A DNA stretch of 48,288 nt from Candidatus Saccharibacteria bacterium CG_4_10_14_0_2_um_filter_52_9 (GTDB taxonomy: Bacteria; Actinomycetota; Acidimicrobiia; Acidimicrobiales; RAAP-2). Of this stretch, positions 1 through 9,581 are shown piece after piece; positions within the stretch are counted from its first letter, which is position 1; the number at the start of each line of letters is the position of its first letter. The stretch is from NCBI GenBank assembly GCA_903970515.1, contig CAJCJA010000032.1, positions 1 to 48,288 of the forward strand. Reading direction: 5' to 3'. Under the pieces are notes generated by a model. That model searched no databases. It was not told the origin of the DNA and worked only from the letters and a program-made list of their open reading frames with translations. The position numbers were made by a program, and so were the translations under genes.

Positions 1-615
1 CGGTCGCTTCTTGGGCATACCTACCTCGCGCGGATACTTCTTGTCCGTTGAACGGGTCTTAATGAGGACTCGAAACGCTGCCTCGTGGCGCACGCGGCCT
101 CGATCCTCCAAGCCAAGGGTCGCTAGACCTTCGACGCTCCAGCGGATCACGTCACTATCGTCTGGCGGTTCAGACACAACCAGTAGGCCGCCAATTTTCA
201 AGAATCGCACCGCGCACTCGGCGACGACCGAAGGTGGGCCAAAGGAACGCGCGGTGACCAGGTCAAATGCGCCATCGAATGTGGGCTCGCGAGCGACGTC
301 CTCCGCCCGCGCAGTTATGACCTCAATGTGCGCTGGCGCATCCGGCCATTGACGAACCTCCTCGAGGAACCTTGTTCGCTTCAGCATTGAGTCGAGAAGT
401 ACGCCTCGACACGCCCAACGGTCGAGTAGTACGAGCCCCGGCAATCCGCCTCCGCTCCCCAAATCAAGGAACTCGGACGGGGGAACGTCGCGAATCTGCT
501 CCCAACAAAGCGCGAAACCGCGAGCGTGTGCAATCTGAGGACCTATTGGTCCTGGTCCTAAGAAGCCTCGCGCCCTCGAGTCTTCGAGGGCGCGATCGAG
601 CCAATCCGTGGACAC
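1..615 (-). CDS. rsmG: 16S rRNA (guanine-N7) methyltransferase RsmG, 3' end outside window
   Basis: Reading the minus strand from about 615 down to base 1 gives an open frame typical of RsmG/GidB, the SAM-dependent enzyme that methylates a guanine N7 in the 530 loop of 16S rRNA. The SAM-binding glycine loop is seen as LDLGSGGGLPGLVL, followed by LLDSMLKRTRFLEE and ITARAEDVA, which match the family core. The frame is still open at base 1 with a basic KYPREVGMPKKRP tail, so only a few C-terminal residues are probably missing. I chose the GTG at 613-615, just after the jag stop codon; its Shine-Dalgarno signal is poor and an upstream TTG (about 634-645) is possible. It is the last visible gene of the rpmH-to-rsmG series; parA/parB commonly follow. 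Confidence 0.9.
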   Translation of the reverse strand, partial: MSTDWLDRALEDSRARGFLGPGPIGPQIAHARGFALCWEQIRDVPPSEFLDLGSGGGLPGLVLLDRWACRGVLLDSMLKRTRFLEEVRQWPDAPAHIEVITARAEDVAREPTFDGAFDLVTARSFGPPSVVAECAVRFLKIGGLLVVSEPPDDSDVIRWSVEGLATLGLEDRGRVRHEAAFRVLIKTRSTDKKYPREVGMPKKRP

Positions 616-622
616 GTGGAAG

Positions 623-1492
623 CTACGCCGGCGCAACCACCACAAAGCGACGCGGTTCTTCACCTTCGGACCTGGTCACCACGGTGGAACTGTCCGTCAG
701 AGCGTCGTGGACGGCCTTGCGATCGGCCGCCGACATGGGTTCCAGAGCTCTTTCTTCGCCGGTTTCTTGAACTTCTTGGGCAACTTGTTGGGCAAATCGG
801 CCTAGTGCCGCCACTCTTCGTTCGCGGTACTGCGCAACGTCGACCAATATTCGGTCTGTCCTGCTCGGACTCTTTGATTGGACCACCGTACGAGTGACCT
901 CCTGGAGGGCTTGCAAGGTCGTGCCGCGAGGGCCAACGAGTACCCCTAGTTCCGTTGGAGGGTTCGCATTTACCGCCAATTCCACAGTTTCTTCGTCCAA
1001 TTCCTTCACGGAAACTTCAGCCTTGATGTTCATCGACGTGAGGAGTCCTTCGAGGAATTCCTTTGCAATCGATCCTTGTTCGGCCAGTGAAATTCCTTCA
1101 GCCATGATGTCCTCCTTCATTGAGACTTTCTCTTGTCGCGGACCACTCTTGGGCGATTCTGGTCTTGGTCGCTTGGTGGCCCCACTTTTTTCCTTGTCTT
1201 TTCTAGGCATTTCGCCTTCCGGGGTCTTCGTCGCTCGTGGTTTGTCGACCTTCGCACTTGGACCTCGTGGGCGGTCCTCGCGGCCGCCCGAACGCCGTGA
1301 ACGTTTTGGGCGGGGTCCAGAGGGACGAACGCGAGCCCGAACTCGAGCTTCGCCTCGAACCCGACCAAAAAGGCCGGCCTTTGGTTCTTCGATGATTTCG
1401 ATCTCGGCGTCGTCACGATGTACCCCGAGATGGGCAAGTGCCCGATCGGTTGCTTCGTCGATTGATTTTCCAGTGGTTTCTACCCAGTCCAT
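623..1492 (-). CDS. jag: RNA-binding protein Jag/KhpB (SpoIIIJ-associated)
   Basis: A 289-residue protein with the three parts of the Jag/KhpB family: an N-terminal Jag_N domain (about residues 1-52, containing EIIEEPKAGLFGRVRGEARV), a long basic, low-complexity linker (about 53-130), then a KH domain with the GxxG loop seen as GPRG, and a C-terminal R3H domain with the R-x3-H signature in DRKAVHDAL. KhpB binds RNA and affects cell elongation and division in Gram-positive bacteria. It lies three bases after the yidC stop (TAA CCC ATG), so the two are surely co-transcribed, as usual. The linker is richer in Arg/Lys/Pro than in Firmicutes homologues, a common actinobacterial feature. Confidence 0.93.
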   Translation of the reverse strand: MDWVETTGKSIDEATDRALAHLGVHRDDAEIEIIEEPKAGLFGRVRGEARVRARVRPSGPRPKRSRRSGGREDRPRGPSAKVDKPRATKTPEGEMPRKDKEKSGATKRPRPESPKSGPRQEKVSMKEDIMAEGISLAEQGSIAKEFLEGLLTSMNIKAEVSVKELDEETVELAVNANPPTELGVLVGPRGTTLQALQEVTRTVVQSKSPSRTDRILVDVAQYRERRVAALGRFAQQVAQEVQETGEERALEPMSAADRKAVHDALTDSSTVVTRSEGEEPRRFVVVAPA

Positions 1493-1495
1493 GGG

Positions 1496-2461
1496 TTAAC
1501 GCGCCTTTCTCTTTCGTTTCGCTCGAGACCGCGTTTGCTGTTGTGGTCGAACGACGGGAGGTTTTGGACTTGAAGGTTTAGGTGCTGACGGAGCGGGCGT
1601 TGAGGGTTTAGCCTCGATGGCCGGCTCCTCCTTCATCTCGGAGGCAGGCAACGAGCGCTGCGCCGCCTTATGAGGATTCGTAACACCCGCTCGGAACATC
1701 AAATCTTGAGTAATTATGCGAATTCCTGTCGAAATAATCATATAGAGAACCACTGCGGCCGGAATAATCAGATAGAAGTATGCAAAAATAACCGGTAGAA
1801 ACCGCTGCATCATCAGTTGCTGACTTGGCATCGCTTGGCCGGTCTTGCGATTGCGGTTGTTCATTTGCGCCATTTGGAAGTACTGCAAACCCACTGCGAC
1901 CGCGACGAAGACGAAGAAGGGGATCGCCGCGATGACTGAACCGTGCGAACTGAAGGGTTTAAGGTTGAGATCCATTCCAAACGCTTTGATCTGGCCGCCC
2001 GAGTGAATCAAGCTCTTGTACATTTTGGAACTTGAGGGAATATATCGAGGCTGGGCCTTCAGGACTTTTCCAACCAATACCTTGTTCGCCAGGCCCTTGA
2101 TAACGCTGTAGAGGATGAAAAGGAAGGGCGCCTGCAATAAGACAGGGAGACAGCCTCCGAGCGGGTTAACTCCTTCTGCTTTGTACAGCTTCATCATTTC
2201 GTCGTTCAGCAGTTGACGGTTCTCCGGGCCCTTATATTTCTGTTGTAATTTCTTGATTTCGGGCTGCAGCTTCTGCATCGACATCATGGATTTCGTGCTC
2301 TTGATGGTGAAGGGCGTCAGCGCCCCCATAATGATCACCGTGAGCATGACAATCGCTATGGCGTAGTTCGGGATAATTCCGTAGCAAAACGCCAGAATCC
2401 AACCAAAGAGGTGAAAAATTGGCTGAAAAATGCTGCCAATGTCGTGTCTGAGGGATTTCAT
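1496..2461 (-). CDS. yidC: Membrane protein insertase YidC/Oxa1
   Basis: A 321-residue YidC of the short Gram-positive/actinobacterial type, without the large periplasmic domain of proteobacterial YidC. It inserts membrane proteins alone or with SecYEG. The sequence has the expected first membrane segment (residues about 9-45), the cytoplasmic helical hairpin (MSMQKLQPEIKKLQQKYKG and following), the conserved NPLGGCLPVLLQAPFL segment, and three further membrane segments, then a Pro/Lys/Arg-rich tail (about 270-321) that may contact the ribosome. The ATG at 2459-2461 is preceded by AGGAG. It sits between yidD and jag in the conserved order. Confidence 0.96.
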   Translation of the reverse strand: MKSLRHDIGSIFQPIFHLFGWILAFCYGIIPNYAIAIVMLTVIIMGALTPFTIKSTKSMMSMQKLQPEIKKLQQKYKGPENRQLLNDEMMKLYKAEGVNPLGGCLPVLLQAPFLFILYSVIKGLANKVLVGKVLKAQPRYIPSSSKMYKSLIHSGGQIKAFGMDLNLKPFSSHGSVIAAIPFFVFVAVAVGLQYFQMAQMNNRNRKTGQAMPSQQLMMQRFLPVIFAYFYLIIPAAVVLYMIISTGIRIITQDLMFRAGVTNPHKAAQRSLPASEMKEEPAIEAKPSTPAPSAPKPSSPKPPVVRPQQQTRSRAKRKRKAR

Positions 2462-2466
2462 GACTT

Positions 2467-2715
2467 CTAACTCCTAGCTTTCTTCGGCTCCGGTACGAGG
2501 TCAACACCATGAGGACCCAGTGGACGACAACGACTCAAACGGCGCAGGGACATCATTCCCCCTCGAATTGCGCCGTGGACCTCAAGCGCTTCGAGCGCGT
2601 ACTGCGAACATGAGGGGTAGAAACGGCAGGGTGAAAGACGCCCCGAAGAAAATTTCTGATACATCCTGATCAGATGCAACAGTGCCGCCGTTGATCTAGG
2701 GCGCTCAGAGGGCAC
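2467..2715 (-). CDS. yidD: Membrane protein insertion efficiency factor YidD
   Basis: A small protein (82 residues from the chosen start) with the YidD signature CRFYPSCSQYALEAL followed by HGAIRGG and LSRCRPLGPHG. YidD is a membrane-associated protein that assists YidC-dependent insertion. The open frame extends further upstream inside rnpA (an ATG at 2758-2760, another in-frame start at 2787), but the conserved region starts only at the segment TAALLHLIRMYQKF. I chose the GTG at 2713-2715, which overlaps the rnpA end by 11 bases. No strong ribosome-binding site distinguishes the candidates, so the start is uncertain while the identity is not. Confidence 0.88.
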   Translation of the reverse strand: MPSERPRSTAALLHLIRMYQKFSSGRLSPCRFYPSCSQYALEALEVHGAIRGGMMSLRRLSRCRPLGPHGVDLVPEPKKARS

Positions 2716-3031
2716 CGGCGCGGACCAGTGCTTGGCGGAGGTGGTGTTGGAGTTCGTCATATGAAAGGTTTCCTGTCTCAAAACCACATCTGATCAGGTA
2801 TAAACCAGACTGTGGTTGAGGGTCGAGGTCGTCGATGAGTGCCCGGAGTTGGCGTCGGATGCGATTTCGAGACACCGCATTTCCGACCCTTCGGCTGATC
2901 GCGTACGCCACCTCAGGAAGTTGAGAGCCTTCGTGAGCCACGAAACTTACTCGTAGAGGCCCACTTTGCCCTCGCCCCGTCGGTGTGGCGAAAAGTGCGA
3001 ATTGCCGTCGGGTTCGAACCCGACCGGGCAC
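2705..3031 (-). CDS. rnpA: Ribonuclease P protein component
   Basis: A 108-residue basic protein with the RNase P protein signature AISRRVGNAVSRNRIRRQLR near residues 43-62. It is the protein cofactor of the RNA enzyme that trims the 5' leader of tRNA precursors. The start is a GTG at 3029-3031, only a few bases after the rpmH stop codon (3035-3037), the usual tight rpmH-rnpA arrangement. The 3' end overlaps yidD. Length and basic character are normal for the family. Confidence 0.94.
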   Translation of the reverse strand: MPGRVRTRRQFALFATPTGRGQSGPLRVSFVAHEGSQLPEVAYAISRRVGNAVSRNRIRRQLRALIDDLDPQPQSGLYLIRCGFETGNLSYDELQHHLRQALVRAGAL

Positions 3032-3034
3032 CCT

Positions 3035-3169
3035 CTAGACCGTCAGTTGGTGACGGCCCTTGTTGCGACGAGCCTTTAGGACGGCACGACCGGCGCGGGT
3101 ACGCATACGCGCACGAAAACCGTGCGTTTTAGCCCTCTTGCGCTTGTTCGGCTGGTAAGTACGCTTCAC
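3035..3169 (-). CDS. rpmH: 50S ribosomal protein L34
   Basis: A 44-codon gene, found by reading the minus strand. It begins [18 protein letters not shown], continues [19 protein letters not shown] and ends HQLTV, which is a complete L34. The GTG start at 3167-3169 is preceded by AAGAGGA (about 3174-3180), a good ribosome-binding site. It is the first gene of the leftward rpmH-rnpA-yidD-yidC-jag-rsmG series and faces dnaA across the origin-side spacer. Confidence 0.96.
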   Translation of the reverse strand: MKRTYQPNKRKRAKTHGFRARMRTRAGRAVLKARRNKGRHQLTV

Positions 3170-3380
3170 AGAATCCTCTTCTCAAAATGTCATGATGCGC
3201 TTCGCGGTACCCCCTGGGGGTCGCTGGCGCGCTGCTGGGATAAATCTTACCCGACTGACAAGCCTCCTCGGCAGGGCGGTCGAATTGGGTGTATGTTTAC
3301 TGTCCCTGAGTCGCGCGAGTATTGAATATTCGTCGTTCTGGCTTGTGGAAAACGTCGCTTTAGGCCTGTGGAGGAATGTT
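3170..3380. promoter_or_regulatory. rpmH-dnaA divergent promoter region
   Basis: This 211-base spacer between the divergent rpmH and dnaA starts must hold both promoters. The sequence TGTGGAAAA at 3344-3352 is the reverse complement of TTTTCCACA, one mismatch from the TTATCCACA DnaA box, placed to allow autoregulation of dnaA. A small palindrome GAATATTC lies near 3324-3331. The dnaA ribosome-binding site GGAGGA is at 3370-3375. I cannot assign the -35/-10 hexamers with confidence. Confidence 0.6.
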
Positions 3381-4751
3381 GTGCAAAGTGGGGAGGAGAT
3401 CTGGTTAGCCCTTCGAGATTCCTTACGTGGCAACGCTTCTGAGGCAGTTTGGGCCGCGGGACTTAATACACTGCGCCTTGTGGATTACCGTGACAAGGTC
3501 CTTGTCATTGGTGCACCGAACCAAATCCAGCTCCAACGAATCCAACAACGATTTCTCCCTTTCATCACGGAGCAGGCGCAACAACTAGTGGGTGACGACG
3601 TGACAGTCTCGTTAACAGTGAGTGATGTAATACCTGATGCGGACCTCAATAAATCCTCGGAAGTCGTAACGAATCCAACCTCGTCGGCGGCGAACTTTTC
3701 TCCGAGCGTCGACAAACCCGCACGACTCGATCCTCGAATGACTTTCGACTCCTTTGTGCCCGGTTCATCGAATCGCCTTGCGTTCGCCGCGGCACAATCG
3801 GTCGCCGAAACCCCCGGCCGCGCGTACAACCCTTTGATGATTTATGGAAACTCTGGGCTCGGCAAAACACACCTTCTCCACGCAATTGGAAATTACGTTC
3901 AGGAAAACTACCCAGGTCGCAAGGTTCTCTACGTGTCGACCGAAACGTTCTTGAACGACTTCATTCGTGCGATTCAAACTCGAACACAGTTGGCGTTGCA
4001 TGATCGCTATCGAGAAAACGACGTGTTGCTGATCGACGACATTCAATTCATGGAAACGCGGGGCGAGACGTTTCATGAAGAGATTTTTCACACGTACAAC
4101 GCACTCCATGGCGAAGGCAAGCAGATAGTGCTCACGTCGGATCGGTCACCGCGTGACCTCGCGGGTCTTCAGGAACGATTCAGGAGCCGTCTCCTTCAGG
4201 GTCTTGTTACTGAAATTGATCAGCCGGATCTCGAAACTCGAATTGCAATTCTTCGTTCCAAGGCCGAGCGCGAAGGTATAGGTTTGCCCGACGACGTCGC
4301 GGAGTGGATTGCTCAGCGGGTACGTGACAATATTCGAGAACTCGAGGGCTCCATCACGATGCTTCGCGCGTTTGCGAATTTGCGCCAAGAACCAATTTCG
4401 TTGGAATTAGCAAAGGCCCATTTGACCAATCTCGGTCAAGAGCAAATCATTTTGAAGCCGGAAACAATCCTTACTGTTGTGTCAGATTTCTACGGTTTGT
4501 CCGTAGAGGATGTTCGTGGATCCAAGCGACTTCGCCCCTTGGTTCACGCGCGACACGTTGCTATGTATTTGATTCGAGACCTTCTTGATAATTATTCCTA
4601 CCCGATGATCGCGAGGATTTTTGATGGTCGCAACCACACAACGGTAATAAGTGGTGTTGAGAAGATTAAGGACCAGCTCGCCGTCAATAGCGAACTCTTG
4701 GCGCAAATAAATCAATTGAAGCGTCGCTTACAGGGTGATGGTCGTGATTAG
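3381..4751 (+). CDS. dnaA: Chromosomal replication initiator DnaA
   Basis: DnaA, 456 residues from the GTG at 3381. This start is favoured because GGAGGA at 3370-3375 lies five bases upstream and the protein then begins with the expected domain I helix (EEIWLALRDSL); the longer frame from 3192 has no family resemblance upstream. Domain II is short. Domain III shows Walker A GNSGLGKTH and Walker B LLIDDIQF, with the sensor region LTSDRSPRDLAGLQERFRSR. Domain IV ends with the DNA-binding signature GRNHTTVISG (usually GRDHTTV; the Asp is replaced by Asn here). It opens the origin by binding DnaA boxes and melting DNA in its ATP form. A candidate box lies in its own promoter. Confidence 0.97.
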   Translation: MQSGEEIWLALRDSLRGNASEAVWAAGLNTLRLVDYRDKVLVIGAPNQIQLQRIQQRFLPFITEQAQQLVGDDVTVSLTVSDVIPDADLNKSSEVVTNPTSSAANFSPSVDKPARLDPRMTFDSFVPGSSNRLAFAAAQSVAETPGRAYNPLMIYGNSGLGKTHLLHAIGNYVQENYPGRKVLYVSTETFLNDFIRAIQTRTQLALHDRYRENDVLLIDDIQFMETRGETFHEEIFHTYNALHGEGKQIVLTSDRSPRDLAGLQERFRSRLLQGLVTEIDQPDLETRIAILRSKAEREGIGLPDDVAEWIAQRVRDNIRELEGSITMLRAFANLRQEPISLELAKAHLTNLGQEQIILKPETILTVVSDFYGLSVEDVRGSKRLRPLVHARHVAMYLIRDLLDNYSYPMIARIFDGRNHTTVISGVEKIKDQLAVNSELLAQINQLKRRLQGDGRD

Positions 4752-5003
4752 TGGTGTGTGGACGACGCTGGGTTTTGTTTGTTGATTACATACCTCGATG
4801 TGTTGTTTGGTGCACAACACTTCAGGGTTGAGTTTTTAGGGTTGAGAGAGTTATCTACAGGGTTGTGTAAAGACCTTGGTACGTAATATATCTTCTAATC
4901 AGGTTTTTTGTTATGGAATCCACAATTCCACAACCCTACTACTACTAAAAGACTTTTACACACACAACACACCGTATCCTCAGCAGTAAAGAAAGGTAGT
5001 TCG
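4752..5003. other. Putative chromosomal origin oriC (dnaA-dnaN spacer)
   Basis: This 252-base AT-enriched spacer has the expected origin features. DnaA-box-like sites include TTATCTACA at 4851-4859 (one mismatch to TTATCCACA), TTTTACACA at 4954-4962 and the reverse-strand TGTGGACGA at 4757-4765 (two mismatches each). Two weaker sites, GAATCCACA (4916-4924) and AATTCCACA (4924-4932), lie side by side. An AT-rich stretch (about 4881-4915) could be the unwinding element. A seven-base inverted repeat GTGTTGT/ACAACAC (4800-4806 and 4814-4820) follows dnaA and may be a weak terminator or a protein site. The assignment rests on position, AT content and boxes; boundaries are not determined. Confidence 0.75.
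4936..4947 (-). promoter_or_regulatory. DnaA-trio-like (TAG)4 element
   Basis: CTA is repeated four times on the plus strand (TAG four times on the minus strand), directly next to two DnaA-box-like sequences at 4916-4932 with a short CCC junction between. Repeated TAG-type trinucleotides beside DnaA boxes are known as DnaA-trios, where DnaA loads onto single-stranded DNA to open the origin. Functional assignment is inference from sequence and placement. Confidence 0.5.
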
Positions 5004-6104
5004 ATGAAGTTCAGATCAGAGCGAGACATCCTGGTTGAAGCGCTAAGCGCCGCAAGTCGTGTGGTCGCGACGCGCTTCGTCGGCGCATCCTCAGGGATTC
5101 TCCTCACGCTAACGGGGAACCAATTGGTGGTTACTGGCACGGATTTGGATATCACGATACGAACCACCGTCGATGTCATTGGACACGAAGATGGTTCCAC
5201 CGTGGTACCCGCACGACTGATCGTCGACGCCGTCCGCTCCTTGGAAGCAGGCGCCGTTACCGTGGCGAGCGGTGACGAGAACGTAGAAATTTCGCTTGGT
5301 CGCGCGAAGTTCTCACTCCGAACATTCTCAGTACCCGATTACCCAAATCTCCCACCACTAACGGGTGTGCCCACCTCGATACCGGCACTCGATCTCATAC
5401 AAGGATTGAACCAGGTGGTCCGCGCGGCGGCGAGTGACGACGCACGACCCCTTCTCACGGGCGTCTTGTTCACAACCGAAGACGGAACACTTCGTCTGAT
5501 CGCAACCGACTCATATCGACTGGCTGTCCGGGACGTACCTGGAGTAAAAGGTCTCGGGGGCTCACAAGACCTACTAGTTCCCGCGCGAGCGTTGCAAGAA
5601 CTACAACGAGCCGCGGCGAGCTTGTCGTCCGATGCCGAAATCGGTGTGACGATTACTGACGCCGAAATCTGTTTTGTGGTCGACACGACGACCATTGCAT
5701 CTCGACTTATCGACGGTAATTATCCCTCTGTTCTGCAGTTGATTCCCGCGAGTTATCCCAACCAACTCCGAATCGCGAAGGACACACTTCTAACCTCGCT
5801 TCGCAGGGCCAAGCTACTCGCGAAAGATTCAACCTCTTCTGTTCGCCTCACTATGAAAGACAAGAACGTTGAGGTTCGAACTCAAAGTCACGACGCTGGC
5901 GACGTCGAAGACAACGTTGATGCGGATTACAACGGCGAGGAGATCACCATCGCCTTCAACCCCAGTTTTCTTATCGATGGGATTGAAGCGGTCCCCGGGG
6001 ACGAGGTCATGCTCGAGGTCTCCGACTCGGTGCGACCGGCGATGGTCCATGGCGTGGATGACTCGAGGTTTCGCTACCTCCTGATGCCCGTTCGCGTCCA
6101 GTAG
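5004..6104 (+). CDS. dnaN: DNA polymerase III sliding clamp (beta subunit)
   Basis: A 366-residue beta clamp beginning MKFRSERDILVEAL, the usual start of the family; the frame continues 32 codons upstream but that part lies in the origin spacer and looks like nothing. GAAAGG at 4991-4996 supports the ATG at 5004. The three clamp domains follow in order, with recognisable elements such as RPLLTGVLF, LIATDSYRLAVRD and the C-terminal YLLMPVRVQ. The ring-shaped dimer tethers DNA polymerase III to DNA. It sits between the putative origin and recF; there is no gnd gene between dnaN and recF, unlike in mycobacteria. Confidence 0.97.
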   Translation: MKFRSERDILVEALSAASRVVATRFVGASSGILLTLTGNQLVVTGTDLDITIRTTVDVIGHEDGSTVVPARLIVDAVRSLEAGAVTVASGDENVEISLGRAKFSLRTFSVPDYPNLPPLTGVPTSIPALDLIQGLNQVVRAAASDDARPLLTGVLFTTEDGTLRLIATDSYRLAVRDVPGVKGLGGSQDLLVPARALQELQRAAASLSSDAEIGVTITDAEICFVVDTTTIASRLIDGNYPSVLQLIPASYPNQLRIAKDTLLTSLRRAKLLAKDSTSSVRLTMKDKNVEVRTQSHDAGDVEDNVDADYNGEEITIAFNPSFLIDGIEAVPGDEVMLEVSDSVRPAMVHGVDDSRFRYLLMPVRVQ

Positions 6105-6117
6105 ATCGAAGACACTC

Positions 6118-7200
6118 GTGGGGCTCCACGAACTCACGCTTCGAAATTTCCGATTGTTCTCCGAGTTCACCTTTACGCCGGATCACGGCGCCATCACCGT
6201 CTTCTTCTCACCAAACGGCACCGGAAAGACATCTGTCCTCGAAGCGGTGTTCGCACTCGCGACGGGTTCGTCGTTTCGTACCAGCGCGGCGGGCGACCTG
6301 ATCAAAACCAGTGAGCAGGTCGCCGAGATTCACGGCGTTCTGTTTCAACAGACGCGGCGCATCCAAGTGGATCTGGTGTTGACGAAAGGAGTACGAAACA
6401 CGACCAAGAAGATGTTGGTGAATGGTCAACGACCGAAGTCACGAGCACTTTTGTCCGAGGTGCTACCTCTCACCGTCTTCACACCCGAAGGGGTTGACAT
6501 CGTTCGCCGAGGTCCCGAACCACGAAGGATGTTTCTCACCAACCTCCTCACGGACGTGAATCCGAACACTGCTGACCGAATCGAAAAATTCGATCAAGTC
6601 CTCGTGCAACGAAACGCATTCCTTCGATCACTCCAAGGCGACACTCCTCGCACTACGCAGCAAAAAGAACTCGATGTGTGGGACGAGGAGTTCTGCGAAG
6701 CCGCGACGCACATCATCGAGATCCGCCTCCAACTTCTGGAAAAACTACGGCCGCTAGTGACGAATTACTACCACGCGATATCCGAGAGTTCACTCGACGT
6801 TGGTGTCCTCTACGAAAGGTCGTGGCAAGGTCAGCTGCGCGACGCTCTTCGTGACGCGTTGCATCATGATATGTTTCGAGGTTTTTCCACGGTGGGCCCC
6901 CAACGAGACGACATCTTGCTGACGCTTTCGGGGCGCGATGCGCGCCGACAAGCTTCGCAGGGCGAACAACGCTCGCTCGCACTCGCCCTTCGACTCGCGG
7001 GGCACGAACTTGTTCGACATGAGCGCGGATTGGATCCTCTCCTCCTGCTCGACGATGTGTTCAGTGAACTCGATCCCCAGCGAAGCGAACGGCTGCTCCA
7101 GCTTCTGCCCGTTGGCCAGACGCTGGTCACGACCGCCTCACCGCTCCCGAGTTCGATGAATCCCTCCGCAATCATTGATCTCAGCGAGGCGCTGCTGTGA
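6118..7200 (+). CDS. recF: DNA replication and repair protein RecF
   Basis: A 360-residue SMC-like ABC ATPase. It starts with the typical LTLRNFRLFSEF, has the Walker A loop as SPNGTGKTS (family usually GxNGxGKT, so a Ser-Pro variant) and, near the C-terminus, the signature region SQGEQRSLALALRLA and the Walker B LLLLDDVFSELD. RecF loads RecA at single-strand gaps. The GTG start at 6118 follows the dnaN stop by 13 bases and lacks a strong ribosome-binding site, suggesting translational coupling to dnaN. The last codons overlap the next gene by four bases (GTGA). Confidence 0.95.
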   Translation: MGLHELTLRNFRLFSEFTFTPDHGAITVFFSPNGTGKTSVLEAVFALATGSSFRTSAAGDLIKTSEQVAEIHGVLFQQTRRIQVDLVLTKGVRNTTKKMLVNGQRPKSRALLSEVLPLTVFTPEGVDIVRRGPEPRRMFLTNLLTDVNPNTADRIEKFDQVLVQRNAFLRSLQGDTPRTTQQKELDVWDEEFCEAATHIIEIRLQLLEKLRPLVTNYYHAISESSLDVGVLYERSWQGQLRDALRDALHHDMFRGFSTVGPQRDDILLTLSGRDARRQASQGEQRSLALALRLAGHELVRHERGLDPLLLLDDVFSELDPQRSERLLQLLPVGQTLVTTASPLPSSMNPSAIIDLSEALL

Positions 7201-7502
7201 GTGATCGGCGTGACCAACCTCGTGTCCTCGGAGATTTGCTGAACACCCTCGCCGGACGTCTTCGAAAAGTTGACCTTCGAGTTATCGATGATGTCCGTCG
7301 GCTTTGGCCAAGTGTTGTGGACCCGGTATTGGCCGAACACTGTCGACCGGAGTTCATCAAGAACGGCGTGCTTCTTATCAGTGTTCCTTCGGGAGCATTC
7401 GCGCAGCGAATTAACTCCGAACGAGAGATGATCCTGGAAGGATTTTCTTCGCTCGGCGAACATGCGCCAACGTCACTTCGCACGGCGCTCACGACGTCGT
7501 AA
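7197..7502 (+). CDS. DUF721 / DciA-like protein
   Basis: A 101-residue protein in the position always occupied by the DUF721 gene between recF and gyrB in Actinomycetota (Rv0004-like). The conserved core is the segment from about residue 29 to 75, with DDVRRLWPSVVDPVLAEH and VLLISVPSGAFAQRI. DUF721 proteins include DciA, the ancestral loader/operator of the replicative helicase, so a role in replication initiation is likely but inferred from family and position. The gene starts with GTG in a GTGA overlap with the recF stop, so translation is coupled. Confidence 0.85.
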   Translation: MSDRRDQPRVLGDLLNTLAGRLRKVDLRVIDDVRRLWPSVVDPVLAEHCRPEFIKNGVLLISVPSGAFAQRINSEREMILEGFSSLGEHAPTSLRTALTTS

Positions 7503-7540
7503 AAGACATCCATTGAGGACGTTGGTGACGACCGCTGGGG

Positions 7541-9569
<2,029 letters not shown>

Positions 9570-9581
9570 GAAGAAGGAAAC

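Noticed and set aside
3192-3380. Upstream extension of dnaA from an ATG at 3192
   Set aside because: The 63 extra residues match nothing in DnaA, the region holds the promoter and a DnaA box, and the GTG at 3381 has an excellent ribosome-binding site.
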